Shown piece by piece: positions 6,324 to 14,797 of a DNA stretch of 45,301 nucleotides (the first letter of the stretch is position 1; every line of letters begins with the position of its first letter). Both the position numbers and the translations under genes were made by a program. A model generated the notes under the pieces. That model saw nothing but the letters and a program-made list of their open reading frames with translations. It was not told the origin of the DNA and ran no database searches. The DNA comes from Candidatus Neomicrothrix parvicella RN1 (GTDB lineage: Bacteria > Actinomycetota > Acidimicrobiia > Acidimicrobiales > VFJN01): positions 1 through 45,301 of the forward strand of contig CAMDIH010000009.1 in the NCBI GenBank assembly GCA_945898515.1, given 5' to 3'.

Positions 6324-7599
6324 TCGGGGTGGCACCGAGATCGAAACCCTCACGAAGCATGCGTTCGAGATACCGAAGGTAGGTGGGCGGAATCTCACGG
6401 TTCGAGAACAGGGTGAAGGTGGGCGGGTCGACGGCGGCCTGGGTGGCGTAGAGCACCTTCACACCGTGCGGCCCGGGCTGGGCTTGTTGGGCCGATCGCA
6501 TGACCTCGTTGACCCGGCGGGTGGGGACCCGCCGGTGATAATCCTCGATGCTCATCGATAGGGCGGGCATCAGTTTGTTCACGCCCTTACCGGTGAGCGC
6601 CGAGATTTTGAGAACGGGCGCCTCGCCGATGAAACGGAGACGTTCTTTCACCTGGTAGTCGAGGTCGGCTCGTGCTTCGGCATCGGGCAGCAATTCATGC
6701 TTGTTCAACAGCACCACCACGGGACTCCCCGAGACGTCAATGCGTTCGGCGAGACGCTGATCCTGGGCGGTTACCCCCACGGTGGAGTCGATCACTAGGA
6801 GCGCCACGTCGGCCTGATCTACCGCCTGCAGAGCCCGCACGAGCGAGTAGTACTCCGTGCCTTCGTCGATCTTGCTCTTGCGGCGCATCCCGGCGGTGTC
6901 GACGAAGCGGATTGGTCCATCCTCGGTCTCCACCACGGTGTCGACTGCGTCGCGGGTAGTGCCGGGCATGTCGTGCACAACGGCGCGCTCCTCACCGATC
7001 ATTCGGTTGAAGAGCGTGGACTTCCCAACGTTGGGACGGCCCACGAGGGCCACGGAGAAGATCCGTTCCCCGTCCTCGGGTTCGGGCTCTTCCTCGGCGG
7101 TAGCGGGGAGCAAGGCGACCAGCCGATCGAGTACGTCGCCGGCCCCGCGCCCGTGGAGGGCGCTGATCGGATGGGGCTCACCAAGACCCAGGGACAATGC
7201 CTCCCAGATCAAGCCCTCCCGGCCAGAGTCGTCCACTTTGTTCGCTACTAGGAGCACGGGGCCTTTGGCCAGTGTTCGCACCACCCCTCCGATGCGACTG
7301 TCGTCTTCGGTAATCCCGGTGACCGCATCCACCAGCAGAAGAACCACATCGGCATCCCGAATAGCCTGTTCGCTCTGGCGGGACACCTTCTTATCGAGGG
7401 AGGACCCGCTAGCCATCCAGCCGCCGGTGTCGACGAGGAGAAACGGAACGCCCTGCCATTCCGCCTCTACTTCCTTGCGATCGCGGGTCACTCCGGGACG
7501 TTCCTCCACGATGGCCACCCGCTTGCCAATGATGCGGTTTACCAGCGTGGACTTGCCCACGTTCGGGCGACCCACGATGCACACGATCGGCAGTGTCAT
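6292..7599 (-). CDS. der: GTPase Der (EngA), 50S ribosome assembly
   Basis: The 435-residue product has two GTPase domains and a C-terminal KH-like domain, the Der hallmark. The first P-loop GRPNVGKST is at 10-18, with DTGG (57-60) and NKVD (120-123). The second P-loop is at 187-195, with DTAG (234-237). The second G4 motif reads NKHE (299-302) where the family normally has NKxD. The KH-like domain runs from about 350, ending with basic MRVRKRSS. Der acts in late 50S subunit assembly. Its ATG overlaps the stop of the DUF512 gene as ATGA, so the pair is translationally coupled. Its 3' end overlaps the convergent aminotransferase gene by 32 bases. Confidence 0.96.
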   Translation of the reverse strand: MTLPIVCIVGRPNVGKSTLVNRIIGKRVAIVEERPGVTRDRKEVEAEWQGVPFLLVDTGGWMASGSSLDKKVSRQSEQAIRDADVVLLLVDAVTGITEDDSRIGGVVRTLAKGPVLLVANKVDDSGREGLIWEALSLGLGEPHPISALHGRGAGDVLDRLVALLPATAEEEPEPEDGERIFSVALVGRPNVGKSTLFNRMIGEERAVVHDMPGTTRDAVDTVVETEDGPIRFVDTAGMRRKSKIDEGTEYYSLVRALQAVDQADVALLVIDSTVGVTAQDQRLAERIDVSGSPVVVLLNKHELLPDAEARADLDYQVKERLRFIGEAPVLKISALTGKGVNKLMPALSMSIEDYHRRVPTRRVNEVMRSAQQAQPGPHGVKVLYATQAAVDPPTFTLFSNREIPPTYLRYLERMLREGFDLGATPIKMRVRKRSS

Positions 7600-8999
7600 G
7601 GGGTGGCCGCGACAGTGCGGGAGGGATCGGCCAAGGCGACGCGCAGCGCATGGCCGTGGGTGGGGATGATTTCCACCGGGTGAGGAAGATCCTCCGGGCC
7701 GGTGCCATCCAAGAACCGCCCGTTGGAAAGGCATACATCGGGCAGCAGGTAGCGATGTCCGGCGGGCTCCGAGGCCAAGGTGCGGGCGATGTCCTCCCCC
7801 ACCAACAGCCCCGTGACCCCAGTGGTGCCACCAAAGAAGTCATTGTCCACGGTGACCAGACGTACGTCGGGGCGTCCGAGGCGGGTGATGAGCGGAGCGA
7901 GCACCGCGGCGCCGTAGGTGCTCGTCAAAATCCCCACCGGCGCGTGCCGGTGGGGGCGGATCTGCAGGAGTTGACCGGGGGTGGCTCGGGTGCCGCGATA
8001 GGGCTCGTAGTCGGCCTCGGATGACCCCGAACTATCGGCCCAGGCGAAGAACCCCGCCTGAGGTCCGGTGGTCGGGGCGGTCTCGTCGAAGAACTCTCGT
8101 TCGAAGGTGCAGGCCATACCCACCCCGTCCTCGTGCATGGCGAAGGATTCGTAGGTCTCAGCCGACGGGAAGGGTCGCTCGGCCAGGAGGTAGTACTCGT
8201 CGCCCACGAACGCCAACCGTCGCCCCAACACCCGTTGATAGATGTCTTGCCAGTCCTCCACGCAATCCACCACTGCGGCGGCTTCGGCCCGGGTATGGGC
8301 GCGCATGGTCGGCTCCGTGTTGTAGCGACTGATGCCCAGCGGCACGACGCACAGGGAGGCCAACTCGGGAAAACGGTCGAGCACCCCCGCCAGCGTGTCA
8401 TCGAGGACGGCGCCGTCGTTGGTCCCGGGACACACCACGATCTGGCCGTGCACTTCGATGCCGTGGTCGAGGAGGGCTCGGAGCCACCGGAGGCTGGTGG
8501 CACCCCGACGGTTCCGCAACATGGCGGAGCGAACTTCAGGGTCGGTGGCATGGATCGACACATTGAGCGGGCTGAGACGTTCGGTCACGACCCGCTCGAG
8601 GTCGGCTTCCGTGAAGCGAGTGAGGGTGGTGAAGTTGCCGTAGAGGAAACTCAGTCGGTAGTCGTCGTCTTTGAGATAGAGGCTCTGCCGCAAGCCGGGC
8701 GGTAGTTGGTAGATGAAACAGAACTCGCAGTGGTTGTCGCACGTGCGTACCTGGTCGAACAGAGCCGACTGCACATCTACCCCGAGGGGCTCTCCGGCCC
8801 GCTTGGTGACTTCCAGGGTGATCTGTAACCCGCCGCGCTCCACTTCGAGGATCGGATCGGCGTCGTCGACCAGAAATCTCCACTCGATGATGTCGCGCGG
8901 GACGACCCCGTCGATCGAGATGACCTCGTCGCCCGGAGCCACGCCAGCGTCCTGCGCCGGTGACGAGGCCGCCACGGTGACAACACGAGGAAAGGGCAT
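7596..8999 (-). CDS. DUF512 protein: PDZ plus radical-SAM-like Fe-S domain
   Basis: The 467-residue protein begins with a PDZ-like domain (about 1-68, VAPGDEVISIDG). A cluster motif RTCDNHCEFCFIYQLP follows, with C87-x3-C91-x2-C94, the spacing of radical SAM 4Fe-4S sites. The large C-terminal part (YGNFTTLT, VCPGTND, GDEYYLLA) is the DUF512 region. The family is widely conserved next to der in Firmicutes and Actinobacteria, but its reaction is not established. I favour the ATG at 8999 over GTG 9005 because TAGCCT ends exactly six bases before the ATG. It leads the two-gene operon with der. Confidence 0.88.
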   Translation of the reverse strand: MPFPRVVTVAASSPAQDAGVAPGDEVISIDGVVPRDIIEWRFLVDDADPILEVERGGLQITLEVTKRAGEPLGVDVQSALFDQVRTCDNHCEFCFIYQLPPGLRQSLYLKDDDYRLSFLYGNFTTLTRFTEADLERVVTERLSPLNVSIHATDPEVRSAMLRNRRGATSLRWLRALLDHGIEVHGQIVVCPGTNDGAVLDDTLAGVLDRFPELASLCVVPLGISRYNTEPTMRAHTRAEAAAVVDCVEDWQDIYQRVLGRRLAFVGDEYYLLAERPFPSAETYESFAMHEDGVGMACTFEREFFDETAPTTGPQAGFFAWADSSGSSEADYEPYRGTRATPGQLLQIRPHRHAPVGILTSTYGAAVLAPLITRLGRPDVRLVTVDNDFFGGTTGVTGLLVGEDIARTLASEPAGHRYLLPDVCLSNGRFLDGTGPEDLPHPVEIIPTHGHALRVALADPSRTVAATP

Positions 9000-9005
9000 C
9001 GGCAC

Positions 9006-9011
9006 AGGCTA
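9006..9011 (-). promoter_or_regulatory. -10 hexamer TAGCCT for DUF512-der
   Basis: TAGCCT lies six bases before the ATG at 8999, which places the transcription start at the A of the start codon. The opposing ispH gene has the identical hexamer at 9038-9043. Confidence 0.5.
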
Positions 9012-9037
9012 CGGCTCCGAGTGGGTGAAGCCGCAGT

Positions 9038-9043
9038 TAGCCT
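9038..9043 (+). promoter_or_regulatory. -10 hexamer TAGCCT for ispH
   Basis: TAGCCT lies seven bases before the ATG at 9051. It supports this start over the GTG at 9021, which would precede the hexamer. Confidence 0.5.
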
Positions 9044-9050
9044 TCCCCGT

Positions 9051-10082
9051 ATGGCTGTCGACAAGGTGCTACTAGCTGCTCCCCGAGGTTTTTGTGCGGG
9101 GGTGGAAATGGCGATCAAGGCATTGGCCTGGATGGTGCGGGCCTTTGAGCCGCCTGTCTACTGCTACCACGAGATCGTGCATAACCAGTTGGTGGTGGAT
9201 CGCTTTCGGGATCTTGGGGTGATCTTTGTGGACGACATCGCCCAGATTCCGCCGGGGCGCCCTCTCATGCTCTCCGCCCACGGCTCCGCGCCTGAGGTGG
9301 TCGTCGCCGCCCGCGCCAGTGGGGGGTACGTGGTGGACGCGGTGTGTCCGCTCGTGACCAAAGTGCACCACGAGGTGAAGGTGCGAGCGGGGAAGGGCTA
9401 CCAGATCGTCTACGTAGGCCATGAGGGCCACGAGGAGGCGGTGGGAACCATGGCGGTGGCCCCCGATTCGGTGCATCGGGTGGAGTCGATCGAGGAAGTC
9501 GATGCCTTGCCGCACTTTGACCAGCCCGTGGCCCTTCTGGCCCAGACCACTCTTTCCCACCGCGACTGGGCAACGGTGGCCGAGCGAACAGCCGAGCGTT
9601 TCCCAGATGTGTGGCAGCCCGGGAGCAGCGACCTTTGCTTCGCGACCACCAATCGACAGGCGGCACTGGGTGCCATTGCCGCTCGCTGTGATGCCGTGAT
9701 CGTGATCGGTTCCGCCAACTCGTCGAATACCCGCGCCCTAGAGCGAATGGCTCGTGAGGCGGGCGCGGCGGTGGTGTGTCGGGTCAACCACCCGCGCGAG
9801 ATTCCCTCGGGCTTGGGTGGCATCGTTGGGGTTACCGCCGGCGCATCGGCGCCCGAGGAGTTGGTGGAGGCGGTCATTGACTATCTGGCCCCGATCAACG
9901 GGGTAGAAGAGGTTCGCATCACCGAGGAAGATGAGTATTTTCCACCGCCGCGTGAGCTGCGTGACCTGCTGAGCTCGGTGGACGTGCTGGCCACGTTGTC
10001 GCTGGGCGGAAGTCTGGATGCTCGCCCGCCGCTGCGGGATAGGTCTATCGCCGCCAGCGACGTCCTCGAACAGCTCCTCTAG
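9051..10082 (+). CDS. ispH: 4-hydroxy-3-methylbut-2-enyl diphosphate reductase (IspH/LytB)
   Basis: IspH reduces HMBPP to isopentenyl and dimethylallyl diphosphate in the last step of the MEP isoprenoid pathway, using a 4Fe-4S cluster. The three cluster cysteines are visible at C15 (PRGFCAGVEMA), C99 (VDAVCPLVTKVH) and C196 (SDLCFATTNRQ). Substrate-binding HGSAPE, GHEGHEE and SANSSNT motifs are also present. At 343 residues it is slightly longer than most family members, with a charged tail. It stands alone between divergent DUF512-der and the downstream HD gene, which has its own promoter. Isoprenoid supply links it loosely to the lipid-carrier genes further right. Confidence 0.96.
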   Translation: MAVDKVLLAAPRGFCAGVEMAIKALAWMVRAFEPPVYCYHEIVHNQLVVDRFRDLGVIFVDDIAQIPPGRPLMLSAHGSAPEVVVAARASGGYVVDAVCPLVTKVHHEVKVRAGKGYQIVYVGHEGHEEAVGTMAVAPDSVHRVESIEEVDALPHFDQPVALLAQTTLSHRDWATVAERTAERFPDVWQPGSSDLCFATTNRQAALGAIAARCDAVIVIGSANSSNTRALERMAREAGAAVVCRVNHPREIPSGLGGIVGVTAGASAPEELVEAVIDYLAPINGVEEVRITEEDEYFPPPRELRDLLSSVDVLATLSLGGSLDARPPLRDRSIAASDVLEQLL

Positions 10083-10141
10083 CCTGGCCGGGGAAGGCGT
10101 CCGACCCCGTCTGAGACCTACGCTAGGGGCCCAGAATTGGG

Positions 10142-10147
10142 TACGAT
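10142..10147 (+). promoter_or_regulatory. -10 hexamer TACGAT for the HD-domain gene
   Basis: TACGAT is followed by six bases and then the ATG at 10154, so the mRNA is predicted to be leaderless. Confidence 0.45.
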
Positions 10148-10153
10148 TCCAGC

Positions 10154-10705
10154 ATGTCATTTCGGAGCATGGATACCTCAACCGCGCAGGAGTGGGCCGT
10201 GATCGGCCAGGAGACGCGGGAAAACCAGCCCCGGGTAGCCGATCGAGTGCTGGACCTGTTGCGATCCCTCGCTGAGATCACCGACGGTTTCGCTACCGAT
10301 CAACTCACCCACTGCCTTCAGACCGCCACCCGGGCCGAGCGCGACGGGGCCGACGATGAGGTGGTGATTGCCAGTCTCTGCCACGACATCGGGAAGGCCA
10401 TCAGTGTCCCGGGTCATCCGCAGATCGCCGCGGCCATCCTCCAGCCCTACGTGCGGCCCGAGGTTCACACGATGATCCTCGTGCACCAGGATTTCCAAGG
10501 CGCTCACTACTACCACCATTTCGGCGGGGATCCGGCCGCTCGTGAAAACCATCGAGACACGCTCACCGAGCAAGAGTGGCGGCTCGCAGAGCAGTTCGCC
10601 GATGACTGGGATCAAACGTCCTTCGACCCCGATTACGACACGCTCCCCCTCGAACACTTTGAGGCCCGGCTACGGGACCTATTCGCCAGCGGCAAACTCT
10701 TTTAG
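10154..10705 (+). CDS. HD-domain protein of the MIOX/PhnZ-like type
   Basis: The 183-residue protein has the HD-fold metal ligands H53 (LTHCLQTATRAE), H77-D78 (LCHDIGK), H88, H111 (VHQDFQGAHYYHHFG) and D150 (FADDWDQTSFD). The segments LQTATRAERDGADDE and FQGAHYYHHFGGDPAARE are closer to the di-iron oxygenase branch (myo-inositol oxygenase, PhnZ) than to phosphohydrolases. The substrate is unknown and no phosphonate or inositol genes are adjacent. Hydrolase activity remains possible. The ATG at 10154 is supported by the upstream TACGAT; a second ATG at 10169 is an alternative. Its stop codon shares bases with the stop of plsC on the other strand. Confidence 0.75.
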   Translation: MSFRSMDTSTAQEWAVIGQETRENQPRVADRVLDLLRSLAEITDGFATDQLTHCLQTATRAERDGADDEVVIASLCHDIGKAISVPGHPQIAAAILQPYVRPEVHTMILVHQDFQGAHYYHHFGGDPAARENHRDTLTEQEWRLAEQFADDWDQTSFDPDYDTLPLEHFEARLRDLFASGKLF

Positions 10706-11409
10706 TGTCGCGGCTCGCCGGCTTGTGCCATGGCCTCGTCGAAATGGGCCTGCAGTTCAACGCGTAATCGCTCTGTGAGCGCGCTTATAGCGCTGCGGGG
10801 TAACCGGCCGCTCTCGTTCTTGGGCGGTGGTGGTATCGGAGCACCCACCACCAGAACCAGACGCGCCCGATGGGGCATTCGCGACCCCTTCGCCATTGCC
10901 ATCTCGCTCCCTCCGATACCCACTGGAATGATCGGAACGCCACACTTGGCCGCCACGTAGGCGGTCCCGTCGAAGATCTCGGAGATCTCCGGTCCTTCGT
11001 TGCGGGTGCCCTCGGGGAACATGACCAGTGGACTCCCGCCCTTCACGATGTCGATGCAGGCCTTCATCGCGTCGCGATCCGCGGTCCCTCGATGCACGGG
11101 GAAGGCGCCCAGTACAGAGACGAACCGGCCCAGTAGGTGGAATTTCCAGATGCTGTCTTTGCCCATGTAGCGCATCGGTCGATCCGTGAGCAGAGACGAC
11201 AGGGCGAAGTCGATGTTGCTTCGATGCACGGGAGCCAGCACAAAGGCCCCGGATGTAGGAATGTGCCCCGCTCCGAAAATCTGGGCTCGGCCCACCACCT
11301 TGAACAGCAACACGAACCCCGCCCGAACAACGGCATAACTCAGACGGGTTGCCACACTGGGCTCTCCGGTCCAAATCTTGATGTCGTCCCCCGGTCGGTC
11401 GCTAGTCAT
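10702..11409 (-). CDS. plsC: 1-acyl-sn-glycerol-3-phosphate acyltransferase (PlsC family)
   Basis: The 235-residue product contains the catalytic HX4D motif HRSNID (H62, D67), the glycerol-phosphate binding FPEGTR (131-136), and the PVHRG and IPVGIGG motifs of lysophosphatidate acyltransferases. A hydrophobic stretch at about 22-40 should associate it with the membrane. The reaction makes phosphatidate from lysophosphatidate and acyl donor. It is the last gene of the scpA-to-plsC operon and overlaps cmk by eight bases. A cmk-plsC pair is also common in Firmicutes. The 3' end overlaps the convergent HD gene by four bases. Confidence 0.9.
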   Translation of the reverse strand: MTSDRPGDDIKIWTGEPSVATRLSYAVVRAGFVLLFKVVGRAQIFGAGHIPTSGAFVLAPVHRSNIDFALSSLLTDRPMRYMGKDSIWKFHLLGRFVSVLGAFPVHRGTADRDAMKACIDIVKGGSPLVMFPEGTRNEGPEISEIFDGTAYVAAKCGVPIIPVGIGGSEMAMAKGSRMPHRARLVLVVGAPIPPPPKNESGRLPRSAISALTERLRVELQAHFDEAMAQAGEPRH

Positions 11410-12037
11410 TGAGGGCCCGGTCGATGACCGCGACGATGTCGTCTACCGTGAGCGAGGAGGTGTCCACCAAGAAGGCATCGTCGGCAACGATGAGCGGCGA
11501 TGTTTCCCGGCCCTGGTCGAGGGCATCCCGGCGGGCAATGTCCACCGCCACCGTCTCGTAATCGAGGTCGCTCACCTCCTTGGACCGTCGTTCGGCCCGC
11601 ACCGCAGGATCGGCCGTGAGATACACCTTTAGTTCGGCGTCAGGGAACACCACGCTGCCGATGTCGCGGCCTTCGATCACCCCTCCGGCGTGGTCTTCTA
11701 CCCAGTTCCGCTGGCGCCGCACCATCTCGGCCCGTACTACGGGGTTGGCCGCCACCACGCTGACCGCTCGGCTCACCTCGGTGCCCCGTATCTCAATGGT
11801 GGCATCCACGCCGTCGACGGTGACCGCCTGCAGGCCGATGTCCATCTCAATGTCGCCGACGATCCGGGCCACGACATCGGCATCGGTCGGATCGATCCCG
11901 CGGCGCATGGCGGCGAAGGTGACGCATCGGTACATCGCTCCGGTATCGAGATAGTCCAACCCCAGGTGCACTGCTAGCGCGCGGGCAACCGTGGATTTCC
12001 CCGACCCGGCCGGCCCGTCGATAGCGATGATCCTCAC
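11402..12037 (-). CDS. cmk: Cytidylate kinase
   Basis: The 211-residue enzyme phosphorylates CMP and dCMP to the diphosphates. The P-loop GPAGSGKST is at 8-16, followed by LDYLDTGAMYR (27-37), which binds the nucleoside. EGRDIGSVVFPDAELKVYL and the lid-like RRSKEVSDLDYETV are also characteristic. Length is normal for the family. The ATG overlaps the aroA stop by four bases, and its own stop overlaps plsC. The rluB-cmk-der linkage is shared with mycobacteria, but here aroH-tyrA-aroA separates rluB from cmk. Confidence 0.96.
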   Translation of the reverse strand: MRIIAIDGPAGSGKSTVARALAVHLGLDYLDTGAMYRCVTFAAMRRGIDPTDADVVARIVGDIEMDIGLQAVTVDGVDATIEIRGTEVSRAVSVVAANPVVRAEMVRRQRNWVEDHAGGVIEGRDIGSVVFPDAELKVYLTADPAVRAERRSKEVSDLDYETVAVDIARRDALDQGRETSPLIVADDAFLVDTSSLTVDDIVAVIDRALND

Positions 12038-13356
12038 GGCCGTCGCACCATAGTTCCCAACCCGGGCGGACCTGAGAGTTCATCCAGCATCGTCCAGAAC
12101 TTGGGGAAGGTCTTGGCCACGCAGGCCGGGTCGGCGATATGTATTCCCGCTACTCGTAACCCAATGAGCGCGAACGACATCGCCATTCGATGGTCGTCGT
12201 AGGTTTGGACGGTCCCCGGGCCGACGGGGCCGGGGCGCACCACGAATCCGTCGGGCTGCTCATGGGCGTCCACGCCCAAGCGTTGCAACTCGGTTACCAC
12301 CGCCCGGATCCGGTCGGTCTCTTTGCCTCGAATGAAGCCGATCCCGCTCACTTGGGTAGGACCCTGAGCGAAGGCCGCTACCACTGCCAGAGTTTGGGCG
12401 GTATCGGAAATCTCGGCCATGTTTGTCACGATCCCTCGTAGTTCACCCCGCCCGGTGACGGTGGTGGAGGTGGCGCCGCGCTCTACCTCCGCCCCCATGT
12501 CGGCCAGGAGGTCTACGAAGGCCAGGTCTCCTTGCGCAGAATCCGTTCCTAGCCCCGCTACCGTCACCGACCCCCCCACCAACGCGGCCGCCGCAAAGCA
12601 ATAGGAGGCGGCGCTGGCATCGGGTTCCACCACATACTGCGTGGCCCGATAGGGCTGAGGCGCAACTACCCAGGTGTGGTCGTTGTGCTCGACGGCGGCC
12701 CCGAACGCCGCCATCACCGCCACGGTCATCTCCACATAGGGTCGGGACACGAGGTGTCCCTCCAGGTGCACCGTGAGCCCGTTCGCCATGGCGGGTCCGG
12801 CGAGGAGTAGGCCGGAAAGAAACTGACTCGACACGTCGCCGCGCAGCCGAACCTCGCCACCGGTGAGAGATCCACCGGTGATCTCAACGGGTAGGTGCCC
12901 GGGGGCCCCCACCTCGCGCACCTCAGCCCCCAGGGTTCTCACTGCGCTCAATGCTTCGGCCATGGGGCGCTCGCGCATTCGATTGGCAGCATCCACCCGG
13001 TGGAGGCCCGAACCCAGGCCCGCCACCGGCAGCAGGAACCGACTGGTGGTACCCGAAAGGTGGGCGTCGACCAGAGCTACATCGGCCGAGGGGCGACCGG
13101 CGCTGCCTTGCACCACCACCCGGCCACGCTCCCACTGTGGCGTGATGTCTACGCCGAGCGCGGTGAGACCGCCCACCATGGCCTCGCAGTCTTGTGCGTG
13201 AAGGGCGTTGATGATCTCGCTCGTCCCCTCCGCCAGCGCCGCGCATACCAGAGCCCGGTTGGTGAGGCTCTTTGACCCCGGCAGGGTGACGATGGCGGCC
13301 AGAGGTTCAGCAATCGGAGTGACCGACAGCGGGTCGGGTAGCCGCGGGCGATTCAT
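12034..13356 (-). CDS. aroA: 3-phosphoshikimate 1-carboxyvinyltransferase (EPSP synthase)
   Basis: The 440-residue enzyme transfers enolpyruvyl from PEP to shikimate-3-phosphate, step six of the shikimate pathway. LPGSKSLTNRALVCAALAEG provides the PEP and shikimate-binding Lys/Ser/Arg residues. LSGTTSRFLLPVAG, RMRERPM, RGDVSSQFLSGLLLA, the catalytic-Asp region NMAEISDT, and RGKETDRI and DDHRMAMSFA are all present. It overlaps tyrA and cmk by four bases on each side, so it is deep inside a translationally coupled operon. Confidence 0.97.
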   Translation of the reverse strand: MNRPRLPDPLSVTPIAEPLAAIVTLPGSKSLTNRALVCAALAEGTSEIINALHAQDCEAMVGGLTALGVDITPQWERGRVVVQGSAGRPSADVALVDAHLSGTTSRFLLPVAGLGSGLHRVDAANRMRERPMAEALSAVRTLGAEVREVGAPGHLPVEITGGSLTGGEVRLRGDVSSQFLSGLLLAGPAMANGLTVHLEGHLVSRPYVEMTVAVMAAFGAAVEHNDHTWVVAPQPYRATQYVVEPDASAASYCFAAAALVGGSVTVAGLGTDSAQGDLAFVDLLADMGAEVERGATSTTVTGRGELRGIVTNMAEISDTAQTLAVVAAFAQGPTQVSGIGFIRGKETDRIRAVVTELQRLGVDAHEQPDGFVVRPGPVGPGTVQTYDDHRMAMSFALIGLRVAGIHIADPACVAKTFPKFWTMLDELSGPPGLGTMVRRP

Positions 13357-14414
13357 TGGAGCGGAAGCACCGCCGGTCGGAAGCCCAGGGCCAATAAGCC
13401 CGAACGCAGGCGTTCGGCGGCATCCGCCTCGACGATGAGGATCAGCACCCCTCGCTCCCCTTCACTCGAATGGGCGATCTCGAGGTCAGCGATGTTGACA
13501 TCCAGGGTGCCGGCCAGGGTGGTGACTTCCGCCAGCACCCCGGCCCGGTCGGGTACGGGGATGCGGATCTCGCACAAGGCCACCGTGGCGATCAGCCGGG
13601 ACGGGAGGTTCTCCCTCGCGGCGCGAGCCCGTTCCAGCAGCGTCAGGAGACCGGCGCGATCTCCCTCGGCCACCAACGACCGCACGTCTTGCAACGAGGT
13701 GATCAGGCCATCGAGAACTTCCACGATGGCGGGACGGTTTTCCACACAAATGTCGGGCCAGATCCCAGGGTGTCCCGACGCCACCCGGGTCATGTCGCGG
13801 AAACCGCCGGCGGCGAGGCGGAGGAGCGCCCGATGCTCATTGCCCCGTTGTTCGGTCAGGCGCATGAGCGCGGCGGCGGTGAGGTGGGGCACATGGGACA
13901 CCACCGCCACCAGCGCATCGTGGTGTTCCGGGGCTAGAGCAACCACGTCGGCCCCGAGGTCCACGATCACCGATCGCAGCAGGTTGAGTTGGTCGTCGTC
14001 GTTGGTGGGCGTGGGAGTGAGAACCCACACGGACCCGGCGAACAGGTCGGCCTCGGCGCCGTCGATGCCGTCTTGCTCCGAGCCCGCCATCGGGTGGCCC
14101 CCGATGAAGCGGGGGTGGTTCACAGCCTCCACGATGGAGCCTTTCACGCTGCCCACATCGGTGACGATCCCCTGGGTGGATGCCAACGCCGCCAAGGCGG
14201 CATCCGGTACTGATCGCACGGGCACGGCAAGGAAGGTGATTTCCGCCGCCGTATCGGGGCCAGCATGATCAACGACCCCCATCTCCAGTGCCCGCACCGC
14301 TCGGGCGGGGTCGATGTCGGTGCCGCTGACATGCCAGCCGCGGCGCCGCAGCGCCAGGCCAATCGAGCCTCCAATCAGGCCAAGGCCGACTACCTCGGCG
14401 CGTCGCTGACTCAT
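13353..14414 (-). CDS. tyrA: Prephenate dehydrogenase with C-terminal ACT domain
   Basis: The 353-residue protein has an N-terminal Rossmann fold, VGLGLIGGSIGLALRRRGW (9-27), for NAD(P), then the helical TyrA dimerisation domain with HPMAGSEQDGI and VVSHVPHLTAAAL. A C-terminal ACT domain (about 280-353, IPVPDRAGVLAEVTTLAG) probably gives feedback control by tyrosine or phenylalanine. The enzyme converts prephenate to 4-hydroxyphenylpyruvate. The substrate could also be arogenate, which cannot be told from sequence here. It follows aroH after four bases and overlaps aroA by four, giving chorismate mutase, prephenate dehydrogenase and EPSP synthase in one unit. Confidence 0.93.
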   Translation of the reverse strand: MSQRRAEVVGLGLIGGSIGLALRRRGWHVSGTDIDPARAVRALEMGVVDHAGPDTAAEITFLAVPVRSVPDAALAALASTQGIVTDVGSVKGSIVEAVNHPRFIGGHPMAGSEQDGIDGAEADLFAGSVWVLTPTPTNDDDQLNLLRSVIVDLGADVVALAPEHHDALVAVVSHVPHLTAAALMRLTEQRGNEHRALLRLAAGGFRDMTRVASGHPGIWPDICVENRPAIVEVLDGLITSLQDVRSLVAEGDRAGLLTLLERARAARENLPSRLIATVALCEIRIPVPDRAGVLAEVTTLAGTLDVNIADLEIAHSSEGERGVLILIVEADAAERLRSGLLALGFRPAVLPLQ

Positions 14415-14418
14415 CGGC

Positions 14419-14787
14419 CTACCCGGGCAGATCGTCTCGGAGGCCGATGGCCCCTTCGAGGTAGACGTGTTGGAGATCGGCCCGGGAGCGCTCGGTGGTG
14501 AGGTGCATCATGACCCGCACGCACCGTTCGGTGCCCCCGAGGATGGTCAACTCCTGGGCACACATGAGCGGGACATCTCCCAACCCCATCTGCCGGGCGG
14601 CGGCGGCGGGAAAGACGGAGTGGATGTCGTTGGTGGAGGTAAAGAGGATGCTGATGATGTCGTCGTGAGCGACGCCGTTGCGTTCGCACATCGTTTCCAG
14701 CAGGGTGATGACCCGTTCGAAGACATGGGGCTCGGTGTCTACCGCGATGGTGGTGGCGCCCCGCAGGGCACGAACAGCGGTCGTCAT
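14419..14787 (-). CDS. aroH: Chorismate mutase, AroH type
   Basis: The 122-residue product is a monofunctional AroH-fold chorismate mutase, the Bacillus subtilis type rather than the all-helical AroQ type. Key features are RALRGATTIAVD near the N-terminus (the Arg7 equivalent), FTSTNDIHSVFPAAAARQMG, MCAQELTILGGTERCVRVMM (containing the Glu78 and Arg90 equivalents) and HVYLEGAIGLRDDL. It converts chorismate to prephenate, the substrate of the next gene, tyrA, four bases away. The start is ATG 14787, ten bases after the rluB stop. A longer start would overlap rluB and lacks similarity. Confidence 0.93.
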   Translation of the reverse strand: MTTAVRALRGATTIAVDTEPHVFERVITLLETMCERNGVAHDDIISILFTSTNDIHSVFPAAAARQMGLGDVPLMCAQELTILGGTERCVRVMMHLTTERSRADLQHVYLEGAIGLRDDLPG

Positions 14788-14797
14788 GTCGCAGAGG

